From: Lachnospiraceae bacterium
GTDB taxonomy: Bacteria > Bacillota > Clostridia > Lachnospirales > Lachnospiraceae
DNA length: 59,601 bases
Assembly: GCA_910575005.1 (NCBI GenBank)
Contig: CAJTCL010000025.1
Location: 1 to 59,601, forward strand
Direction of reading: 5' to 3'
A program made the translations under genes and the position numbers. Under the pieces are notes generated by a model. The model did no database searches. It saw nothing but the letters and a program-made list of their open reading frames with translations, and had not been told where the DNA came from. Shown piece after piece: positions 44,801-51,998 of this stretch (position 1 is its first letter; every line of letters begins with the position of its first letter).

Positions 44801-46711
44801 ACGGATATGGGCGTGGAGTGGAATGCCCAGGAACTTGCAAAAGTAGATTTGAGCAAGGCTGGTACTTACAATGTAAGTGGAACCATAAAGCAGACCCAAT
44901 ATCCGAATCCGTTTATTGAGCAGCGCGCCGATCCCTGTATTTTAAAAGGCAATGACGGTTATTACTATTTTACCGCTTCCTATCCGATGCGTGGAGACAG
45001 TGATGCAGAAGGATATGACAGGATTGTGCTCAGACGTTCCAAGACAATTGCAGGACTCGCTGAGGCAGAGGAGATTGCGATCTGGGACTGCGATTCCTCC
45101 AATACTGAAAATCGTTATGTCTGGGCGCCGGAAATTCGTTTGGTGGATGGAAATTACTATGTATTCTATACCTCAAGTATTGATAATAGTGTATGGTCAA
45201 TCCGTCCTCATGTCCTCAAATGTACGAATCCTGCGGATATCATGAATCCTTCCAGTTGGCAGGCGATGGGACGGATGCAGAGCGTGGCTTCTGATGGATT
45301 AGCCTTTACAGGCTTCTCTCTGGATATGACAGTATTTGAAAATCAAGGACACTGGTATGTGATCTGGGCGCAGTCGGACGGATATTCCTCACTATTTCTG
45401 GCAGAGATTGATCCAAAGGAGCCGTGGAAATGTATTTCTGAATCGGTAAAAATCAGTGTTCCAGAATATAGCTGGGAGCGTCAGGTAGAAAATGTAGATG
45501 AAGGGCCTTCCGTCATTAAAAATAACGGCAAGATTTACGTAGCATTTTCCGCGTCAGGGACAGGGCCAGAGTATTGTGTGGGATTACTGTCTATTGATGA
45601 AACCGCAGATATGCTTGACAAAAATGCCTGGGTAAAACAGCCTTATCCGGTATTGACTTCTTCTGATGTGCCAGGCGAATATGGTCCAGGACATAATTCC
45701 TTTACAGTAGACGAGGATGGAAATCCTATTTTTGTATACCATGCCAGAGGACAGCAGTGTTATGAGGATAAATGTGAGTGGGCAAATTCTTCTTCCTTAG
45801 GTGATCCTTGCCGTGATGCAAGACTGAAAAGAGTGCATTGGGCGGCAGACGGCACGCCAATCTTGAAGATGAGTTATCAGGAAGAGCTGGCGGAGGAGAA
45901 TCGTACTGTAACAGCAACAATTAAAGTGGAGAGTGGAAAGCCTGGAGAAGGTGACGATGAGAAGCCAATTACAGTTACAGGTGTTAGTATGAATAAGAAG
46001 AATGTTACATTGAAGCCAAAGGAGACAATTAATCTGACAGCAACTGTGAAACCTTCCAATGCAACAAATAAAAAAGTTACTTGGAGTTCTAAGAATCAAA
46101 AAGTAGCTACTGTGACACAAAATGGTAAGGTGACAGCTAAGGCAGCAGGAACGACAACAATTACAGCTACTACGGAAGACGGCGGTTTTACAGCAACCTG
46201 TAAGGTGACGGTGAAGATTCCTGTAACCAAAGTAACATTGAATAAGACAAAGCTTACATTGGGTGCCAAGGAGAAATTTACCTTAAAGGCTACAATCACA
46301 CCAAAGAATGCTACCAATAAGACTGTGAAGTGGACTTCCAACAAAAAGAGTGTAGCAACAGTATCTTCTAAGGGTGTGGTGACAACGAAGAAAACTGGAA
46401 AGGTAACAATTACTGCAAAGGCTGACGGCAAGAGCAAGAAATGTACAATCACGGTTAAGAAAGCGCCAAAGAAGATCACTCTGAATGCTAAAAAGAAGAA
46501 TTTGAAAAGAGGTAAGACATTCAAGATCAAGGTGAAACTGCCAAAGAATACTGCAAGCTACAAGATTACTTACAAGACCAGCAATAAGAAAGTGGCAACA
46601 GTATCTGCAAGCGGTAAGGTGACAGCAAAAAAGAAAGGAAAAGCAACTATAACGGTGGCTACTTTCAATAAAAAGAAAGCCATATTGAAGATTACTGTAA
46701 CAAATAATTAA
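41822..46711 (+). CDS. giant secreted GH43 glycosidase with LamG and Ig-like modules (second of three)
   Basis: This 1629-residue secreted protein has a signal peptide at 1-30. The first 570 residues are collinear with the first GH43 gene (DNRLRE-like sandwich, Ig-like, LamG). Then come two Ig-like domains, a short propeller-like segment (about 765-950) that resembles the first blades of the GH43 domain of gene one but reads LQDMKFF instead of LRDPYIF, a Big_4-like domain, a full GH43 domain (about 1030-1355) and three BIG2-type domains. The triad is D1037 (RADPC), D1168 (SLDMT) and E1227 (VDEGP). This GH43 is of a different subfamily from that of gene one and resembles that of gene three. 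A furanosidase on side chains is likely. Confidence 0.88.
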   Translation: MKKYKKRFLAILLTFAMMFTLFPATGANAAVESEPAVIEPLVIQSSKFVQAGSNGDQVGTNGKKAAMIGVKGVTGDGNEKSAARVEGETAIGNTEVGSSRVAAMGFELPGKKTSDDQAEIDPDLIDLAEVTITIWDGNENLGGNMKTKAAIFQVESAKYNGMKDEPTTDAPGSTFPAKNNDYSKDKTVYGGGLGGSLGWIRYNNKQAQDLKVTFDVTEWVKESIKAGDPYAVYRLQTVIAGYYVYKEGDLAPKLSIYTLTEQQAADQTKEDLTLPESTRGDLKLPTVGTCGSVITWESQNKAVIANDGTVTRQQEDVDVTLTATITRGKGRATKDITVTVKGTQSGPQAAYAFQDSDLTDKRIDDLSGNGFHAELKGNGAIITDGMLMLPGGAAGSDAAYVSIPKEVFVGQDTLTINVWLKNQTGSNNYAAMFFGTKSKYVDSASTAEMPLNYWLLNPADKDNKGMFKSVWTNGDNTDTPYRTETAVSKTKTGSDWAMYTTVITPTSIKGYYNGKEVCSNTKEKTTSDFGSDLVAFIGRSSYNDMFYKGGVYGVTVYAEAFTPAEVENEYYRDMPSGFVTEVFEKIKTNLTDRFGDLSEVTADLALPTEGENQAQISWSSDKPEVISKDGKVTRPENQNVDVTLTATIRLGGKTDTATFKATVISTSKQSQLDLQVKHLAIDGAVLVGNMELPSKLDANTKLTWTSSKEDVVKIEQAADKITAVITRPSKGEEDAAVTLTVKAVLENGSQKLEATKDYAVKVRAESYGSLMAYTNSKESATLGNSLHLAYSEDSINFTALNSNTGICFANNAGGSKNSSPNGLQDMKFFLKADGTYGMIAKNVSNQKYIYVFDSEDLVHFTNERQLLLDSNVTELLEIAQYAYDGTDITYALYWTDGTKKYRALTKDFKTVIEQAETTYAAGSDYTTDILPPEGAAINDIIGVSKSEYQRVVNKLDVVRNTGMQPVSVTAKAGDDLSKLLPKKVTADYSDGSTTDMGVEWNAQELAKVDLSKAGTYNVSGTIKQTQYPNPFIEQRADPCILKGNDGYYYFTASYPMRGDSDAEGYDRIVLRRSKTIAGLAEAEEIAIWDCDSSNTENRYVWAPEIRLVDGNYYVFYTSSIDNSVWSIRPHVLKCTNPADIMNPSSWQAMGRMQSVASDGLAFTGFSLDMTVFENQGHWYVIWAQSDGYSSLFLAEIDPKEPWKCISESVKISVPEYSWERQVENVDEGPSVIKNNGKIYVAFSASGTGPEYCVGLLSIDETADMLDKNAWVKQPYPVLTSSDVPGEYGPGHNSFTVDEDGNPIFVYHARGQQCYEDKCEWANSSSLGDPCRDARLKRVHWAADGTPILKMSYQEELAEENRTVTATIKVESGKPGEGDDEKPITVTGVSMNKKNVTLKPKETINLTATVKPSNATNKKVTWSSKNQKVATVTQNGKVTAKAAGTTTITATTEDGGFTATCKVTVKIPVTKVTLNKTKLTLGAKEKFTLKATITPKNATNKTVKWTSNKKSVATVSSKGVVTTKKTGKVTITAKADGKSKKCTITVKKAPKKITLNAKKKNLKRGKTFKIKVKLPKNTASYKITYKTSNKKVATVSASGKVTAKKKGKATITVATFNKKKAILKITVTNN

Positions 46712-46721
46712 AAAAATTTAC

Positions 46722-46752
46722 AAGGGACATGAAATTTCATGTCCCTTTTTTG
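46722..46752 (+). terminator. Terminator of the second GH43 gene
   Basis: AAGGGACATGAAA pairs perfectly with TTTCATGTCCCTT and is followed by TTTTG. Confidence 0.93.
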
Positions 46753-46763
46753 TGAAAGTGTGC

Positions 46764-46800
46764 TATAATAGAGGAACCATAAAAAAGGAGGAAAAGAGAG
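46764..46800 (+). promoter_or_regulatory. -10 box and ribosome-binding site of the third GH43 gene
   Basis: GTGTGCTATAAT ends in TATAAT (46764-46769), only 12 bp after the preceding terminator; a TG dinucleotide upstream may compensate for the poor -35. AAGGAGG follows 12 bp before the ATG. The third gene is therefore probably transcribed on its own. Confidence 0.55.
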
Positions 46801-46801
46801 G

Positions 46802-49800
46802 ATGAAAGGAAAACTTTTCAAGACAGGGATCTCGATGCTCTTAGCATCGGCCATGATGATTACATCAATCCCTGCAACCAATCTGTCTGCGGCAGAGCCA
46901 AAGGCAGGAGAGACCCCGGTTCTGGACTCGGCGATCGTTACATATGATTTTGACGACTGGTCTGTAGTGACAGGGGATGATGGGAAACCAGCAGCAGAAT
47001 TGACCAATGGCACAGACAAGAAGATTGTGCTGGAGACAACTGGAAATGGTAAGAAACCAGAATTAAAAAACACTGCAAGAGGTAAAGTATTGGCAATGAC
47101 AGAGCAGGATTATGCGAACAGAGGAGCTGCACTTCTACCAGAGAATCCGTTTGCAGGAAAATCTGTAGAAAATGGCTTTACCTTAAGTTTTTGGACTAAA
47201 ACCACTGGCAGTGTTGGCGGAAACAGATGTTTAGTTGACTTTGAGGTTGCTCCTGCAACTGATGGCCGTGCAGGAACTTTTGCTGTTAATCAGTCAATGG
47301 TATACTGGAATACCACAGATCAGAATGCTAAATTTACAGACTTTAATATTTCCAATATGTCACTTGCGCCAGCAAATGGCTGGAAAATGGTAACAATGGC
47401 AGTGACAAAGGAAGGAATTACCTTCTATTCTGATGGCAAGAAGATTCAGCATACTGTTCAAGCCAACGATGCAGGCGGAGAAGACTATGAGCATATGATT
47501 AAGGATTTGGCTGGAACCAGTGGAATCTGTGATGATCCAGCTAAGACAAAAGTTCGTCTTGGCGCTAGTATGGCAACTTATTGGCATTGCGCGGGCGCTT
47601 GGATTGATGATGTGTCTTTCTTTGGCAAGGCATTATCAGATGCGGAAGTCACAGCGCTCTATAATGAGACTTTGGTTGATACATCATCCGTGGTAGTCAA
47701 TGCTGTGGAGATTCAAGGTTCCAATAGAGTGACAGAAGGGAACCGAATTCAGTTATCTGCGGTATTATTGCCAGAGGATGCCAGTGATATCAGTGGTAAG
47801 AAAGTGACATGGGAGTCTAGTAACGAGCAGGTATTGACGGTTGATTCCAGGGGCAGAGCTACAGGTGTAAGCGCTGGAACTGCAAATGTTACTGCTAAGG
47901 TGGAAGGTACTGAAATTACATCAAAGCCGTTCCCAATCAAAGTGACAGGCCTGACACAGAGCCTGACAGAAGGCAAATATTATCTGACTGTCTATTCCAC
48001 AACCAAGGACTTCTATGCAAGCACAGATAATCTTGCACAGGAGACCAGAAGTGTTTATTTTGCAGTCAGCGCAGATGGCAGGAAGTTTGAAGTTCTGAAC
48101 AATGGCGGTGGTGTTATTTTTGCTAAGAAAGGTTCCAAACAACTTACAGATCCAAGAGTGTATAAGGACAATGGCAAGTTTAAGGTGATGGCAGCGGATA
48201 ACACAACCTCTAATGGCATCCATCTGTTTACATCTGAGGATGGTGTAAATTATTATGATGAATCCTTGACGGAAGATTATGCAGAGGGCGATGGGCCGCT
48301 TAAAAAGGCAAACTTTGAATTATTGTTGAAGGGCGAGAATATTCTTACTACAGATACAAGTATTTCCTTGGGAAATGCAGTTGAGCTTACAGAGGCTGAG
48401 TATAAGCATTTTCTTGACAAGCTGGGAACCGTGAAGAATACTGGCTTAGAAAAGACAGAGCTTGAGGAAGTAAATGTGGAAGCAGGAAGCGATATCGCTG
48501 CGGCGTTGAAGGAACAGCGTCCAAGCGTAAATGCTACTTACAGCGACGGTTCTACTCAGAAATTTAATATAGACTGGAGCGAAGCTGTAAAGGATGTTGA
48601 TAATTCAAAGGTAGGAGAGACTTATACTCTGACTGGCAAGGTAGCACAGACCAAGTATTTAAACAATTTAAAAGCAATCAATGGCAGTACACTTCCTGAG
48701 GATGATCCTGCAAATGTCAATGCAAATGAGCCAGATAACTATAATGAAGAAACTGGTGAAGTGTATTTTGATAAGACAAAATATGTAGAGGGTATGGCAG
48801 ATCCAATGATCTATTGGGATGAGCAGACCGGTTATTACTATATGACAGGTTCCTATTTCCCAGAGGCAAAAGATAAGGATAAATTGCCAGGTGACAATAC
48901 ACAGCAGTATGACCGCGTAGTTTTGAGACGTGGAAAGACTTTAGAAGAGCTTCAGGACAGAAGCAAACAAGTAACAATCTGGAAAGTTGGCAATCAGGGA
49001 TATGAAAACGGTGCTGGAACCAATGTGGCTAGCGGATATCGTTATATCTGGGCGCCAGAAATTCACCGTGTTGGCAATAATTGGGTAGTATACTTTACCG
49101 AGAGTCATGGAAGCAATAACGCATATGATATTTATTGTCATGCATTAATTTTGGATGGAACCAAGGATCCTTATGAGACAGCGCTGAAAGCTGCTAATGG
49201 TGTATCAGAATGGAAAGATTACCAGATGCGCGGCGGCACAGGCAAGACGAAAGCAATTACAAGTTCTTTCTGTCTGGATATGACCTATTTTAAAGATGCA
49301 GTAAATAATGAGTCTTATGTAATTTGGGCATCTAAGGCTTATGGTAATTCTGAGCTGTATTTGGCAAAAGTTAGTGAAGATCAGCCCTGGAAATTAACAT
49401 CTGATATAGTTTTATTGACAACTCCTGAGTATGGCTGGGAAAATGTTCGTTATATGGTAAATGAAGGTCCTACGGTATTGCAGAAAGACGGCAATATTTT
49501 CATGTGCTATTCTGCATCCGGTACAGGATCTGAATATGCAATTGGTATGATGAACGCGAAAGCTGGAACGGATTTATTAAAAATTGACAACTGGACCAAG
49601 AGTCCCTATCCACTTTTAACATCTCGTGATGTAGATGGCGAGGAAGGTCCTGGCCATAACTCCTTCACCGTTGATCAGGATGGCAATGCGATCTTTGTAT
49701 ACCATGCAAGACCTACTTCTCACAATTATCAGCATTGTGGATGGAATGGAACAGAATCAACCCATTATAATGATCAGCCTCTGAACGATCCTTGCCGTCA

Positions 49801-50917
49801 TGCACGTCTGAAACGTGTACATTGGGCAGCAGATGGTACACCAATCCTGAAGATGACCTATGAGGATGAATTATTAGAAGCGAATCAGACTGTGACAGTA
49901 AAAGTAACAATCACAGAAAAAACAACTACTTCAGTGACAGATATCAAGCTGAGCAAGAGCAGTCTGAATCTTACAGTTGGACAGAGTGATACTCTGACAG
50001 CAACCGTATTACCAAATGATGCAACGAACAAAGATGTAATTTGGAAGTCCAGTGATGATACAATTGCATCGGTAGAAAATGGAAAAGTTACTGCGAAAAA
50101 GGCTGGAAAAGCAACAATCACTGTTACCAGCGCTGATAATGAAACTATAAAGAAAACATGTGAGGTAACAGTAACAGCAAATGTTCCAGTAAAAGGTATC
50201 ACCCTGAGTAAGACAAATCTCACGCTTGCACCAGGAAAGAGCGAAACACTGAAAGTAACGTTTAATCCATCAAATGCAACAAACAAAGGGCTGACATGGA
50301 AGACAAGTAATGATAAAGTTGCAACCGTAGTAAATGGAAAAGTCACTGCAAAGAAAGCAGGAAAAGCAACCATAACAGTGACAACAAAAGACGGCGGCTT
50401 CAAAAAAACCTGTAATGTTACAGTGAAGATCCCTGTAAGCAGCGTATCACTGAATAAGACAAAACTCACATTGGGCGCTAAGGAGAAATTCACCTTAAAG
50501 GCTACAGTGAAACCAAACAATGCTACCAGTAAGAAAGTAAGCTGGAACTCCAGCAACAAGAAAGTGGCAACGGTATCTTCCAAGGGCGTGGTGACAACAA
50601 AGAAAACTGGTAAGGTAACAATTACTGCAAAGGCTGACGGCAAGAGCAAGAAATGTACAATCACAGTTAAGAAAGCACCGAATAAGATCACCTTGAATGC
50701 TAAGAGGAAGATTTTGAAGAAAGGTAAGACATTCAAGATCAAGGCTAAACTGCCCAAGAATACTGCAAGCTACAAGATTACTTACAAGACCAGCAATAAG
50801 AAAGTGGCAACGGTATCTGCAAGCGGTAAGGTAACAGCAAAGAAGAAGGGAAAAGCAACCATTACGGTGACAACCTTTAACAAGAAGAAAGCAACTCTTA
50901 AGATCACAGTAAGATAA
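46802..50917 (+). CDS. secreted GH43 glycosidase with LamG and BIG2 domains (third of three)
   Basis: This 1371-residue secreted protein has a signal peptide (1-30), a LamG domain (about 40-290), a BIG2 domain (about 298-382), a short propeller-like segment (about 390-540) that keeps D450 in LTDPR but lacks the rest of a catalytic site, a Big_4-like domain (about 545-620), a GH43 domain (about 660-1020) and four BIG2 domains (about 1040-1371). The triad is D667 (MADPM), D826 (CLDMT) and E888 (VNEGP). The catalytic domain is clearly paralogous to that of gene two (shared GPGHNSFTVD, RLKRVHWAADGTPILKM). It lacks the N-terminal DNRLRE-like module of the other two. The last 732 bp match gene one. 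Confidence 0.88.
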   Translation: MKGKLFKTGISMLLASAMMITSIPATNLSAAEPKAGETPVLDSAIVTYDFDDWSVVTGDDGKPAAELTNGTDKKIVLETTGNGKKPELKNTARGKVLAMTEQDYANRGAALLPENPFAGKSVENGFTLSFWTKTTGSVGGNRCLVDFEVAPATDGRAGTFAVNQSMVYWNTTDQNAKFTDFNISNMSLAPANGWKMVTMAVTKEGITFYSDGKKIQHTVQANDAGGEDYEHMIKDLAGTSGICDDPAKTKVRLGASMATYWHCAGAWIDDVSFFGKALSDAEVTALYNETLVDTSSVVVNAVEIQGSNRVTEGNRIQLSAVLLPEDASDISGKKVTWESSNEQVLTVDSRGRATGVSAGTANVTAKVEGTEITSKPFPIKVTGLTQSLTEGKYYLTVYSTTKDFYASTDNLAQETRSVYFAVSADGRKFEVLNNGGGVIFAKKGSKQLTDPRVYKDNGKFKVMAADNTTSNGIHLFTSEDGVNYYDESLTEDYAEGDGPLKKANFELLLKGENILTTDTSISLGNAVELTEAEYKHFLDKLGTVKNTGLEKTELEEVNVEAGSDIAAALKEQRPSVNATYSDGSTQKFNIDWSEAVKDVDNSKVGETYTLTGKVAQTKYLNNLKAINGSTLPEDDPANVNANEPDNYNEETGEVYFDKTKYVEGMADPMIYWDEQTGYYYMTGSYFPEAKDKDKLPGDNTQQYDRVVLRRGKTLEELQDRSKQVTIWKVGNQGYENGAGTNVASGYRYIWAPEIHRVGNNWVVYFTESHGSNNAYDIYCHALILDGTKDPYETALKAANGVSEWKDYQMRGGTGKTKAITSSFCLDMTYFKDAVNNESYVIWASKAYGNSELYLAKVSEDQPWKLTSDIVLLTTPEYGWENVRYMVNEGPTVLQKDGNIFMCYSASGTGSEYAIGMMNAKAGTDLLKIDNWTKSPYPLLTSRDVDGEEGPGHNSFTVDQDGNAIFVYHARPTSHNYQHCGWNGTESTHYNDQPLNDPCRHARLKRVHWAADGTPILKMTYEDELLEANQTVTVKVTITEKTTTSVTDIKLSKSSLNLTVGQSDTLTATVLPNDATNKDVIWKSSDDTIASVENGKVTAKKAGKATITVTSADNETIKKTCEVTVTANVPVKGITLSKTNLTLAPGKSETLKVTFNPSNATNKGLTWKTSNDKVATVVNGKVTAKKAGKATITVTTKDGGFKKTCNVTVKIPVSSVSLNKTKLTLGAKEKFTLKATVKPNNATSKKVSWNSSNKKVATVSSKGVVTTKKTGKVTITAKADGKSKKCTITVKKAPNKITLNAKRKILKKGKTFKIKAKLPKNTASYKITYKTSNKKVATVSASGKVTAKKKGKATITVTTFNKKKATLKITVR
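50186..50917 (+). repeat. 732-bp Ig-tail cassette, copy B (pairs with 40982-41713)
   Basis: This is the second copy of the near-identical cassette, in the same orientation and about 9.2 kb from copy A. The boundary is sharp: upstream of CCAGTAAAAGG the two genes no longer align. Confidence 0.92.
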
Positions 50918-50937
50918 TAAACCGCAAAATGGTTTCA

Positions 50938-50975
50938 GAAAAGTGCATGGAAAATATTTCCATGCACTTTTCATA
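50938..50975. terminator. Bidirectional terminator between the third GH43 gene and the glycosyltransferase
   Basis: AAAAGTGCATGGAA pairs perfectly with TTCCATGCACTTTT around AATAT; A- and T-runs flank both sides. The minus-strand glycosyltransferase gene ends 40 bp further on. Confidence 0.9.
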
Positions 50976-51014
50976 TATATAAATAAGTCTAAACCTTTAT
51001 TGTAATAATTTGAT

Positions 51015-51941
51015 TCAATTCTGTTCCCGAATAATATAGATCGGGCGTTTCTTATTTTCCAGATAATCTTTAGAAAGATATTCTCCCAGGATAAACACCA
51101 TCATCATCTGCAGGCTGCTTAGGAATATTACAACTATCATTACAAGTGTGAGGCTGCTGACACTGTGATGGAAAAAGAACTGCTGTGTAAAACCAGAGAA
51201 GCTCAGCAGACAGGCAATTAAAAACAGGATTCCGCCTAGAATGCCAGAAAGTTTTAAGGGCGCAGTGGAAAAAGATAAAATACCATCAAAAGCATAGGAA
51301 AACAAGCTTTTTAAGTTCCATTTGGTTTTTCCGGCAGCACGTTCCACATTTTCAAATTCCAGCCATTTTGTCTCAAATCCTACAAAAGAAAAGATTCCTT
51401 TTGTATACCGGTTATATTCCTGAATTTGAAGGATAGCGTCTACCATTGTGCGGTTCATCATGCGGAAATCTCCATCCCCGTCATTCATATTCATATGGGT
51501 TAATTTTTGTATCACAGAATAAAAGCTTCGTGATAAAAAACTGCGCATCACACCGTCGCCCTCTCGTCCCATGCGTTTGCCAGCACAGCAGTCATAACCT
51601 TCCTGGCTTAGCGCGTGATACATAGGTGCAAGTAACTTTGGAGGATGCTGCAGATCGGCGTCCATAATCACACAGTAATCACCGCAGGCATGTTTTAATC
51701 CAGCATACATAGCAGCTTCCTTACCAAAGTTTCTGGAAAAAGAGAAATAGCGGCAGTTTGGATCCTGGTAGCACAGAAGTTTTAGAATATCGAGTGTATG
51801 ATCTCTGCTTCCATCGTCAATAAATAAAAATTCATAGGAAGTGCCTGCGATAGCGCTGACGGCGGCATGGGTTTCTTGATAAAAATGTATCAGAACTTCT
51901 TCTTCATTATAACAGGGAACAATAATACTAATCTTATTCAT
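51015..51941 (-). CDS. family 2 glycosyltransferase, CsbB/GtrB type (undecaprenyl-phosphate sugar transferase)
   Basis: This 308-residue enzyme would move a sugar from a nucleotide donor to undecaprenyl phosphate at the inner membrane face. The GT-A domain has VPCYNEEE (8-15), IDDGSRD (41-47) and DADLQHP (94-100). Two C-terminal TM helices (about 231-250 and 262-287) and the KDYLENKKRPIYII tail are typical of CsbB, GtrB and dolichol-phosphate mannose synthase relatives. It lies 57 bp downstream of the YfhO gene in the same direction. CsbB and YfhO form a known lipoteichoic-acid glycosylation pair in Bacillus and Listeria. Confidence 0.92.
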   Translation of the reverse strand: MNKISIIVPCYNEEEVLIHFYQETHAAVSAIAGTSYEFLFIDDGSRDHTLDILKLLCYQDPNCRYFSFSRNFGKEAAMYAGLKHACGDYCVIMDADLQHPPKLLAPMYHALSQEGYDCCAGKRMGREGDGVMRSFLSRSFYSVIQKLTHMNMNDGDGDFRMMNRTMVDAILQIQEYNRYTKGIFSFVGFETKWLEFENVERAAGKTKWNLKSLFSYAFDGILSFSTAPLKLSGILGGILFLIACLLSFSGFTQQFFFHHSVSSLTLVMIVVIFLSSLQMMMVFILGEYLSKDYLENKKRPIYIIREQN

Positions 51942-51998
51942 GGATGATTCTTCCTTTCCTTTTTATTAATATTTGGTATTTACAGAAATAGTAGTTTA

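Noticed and set aside
49885-50757. 290-codon minus-strand frame in the Ig-like tail of the third GH43 gene
   Set aside because: It is antisense to the repetitive Thr/Lys/Val-rich tail, and the same shadow recurs in the other two genes.
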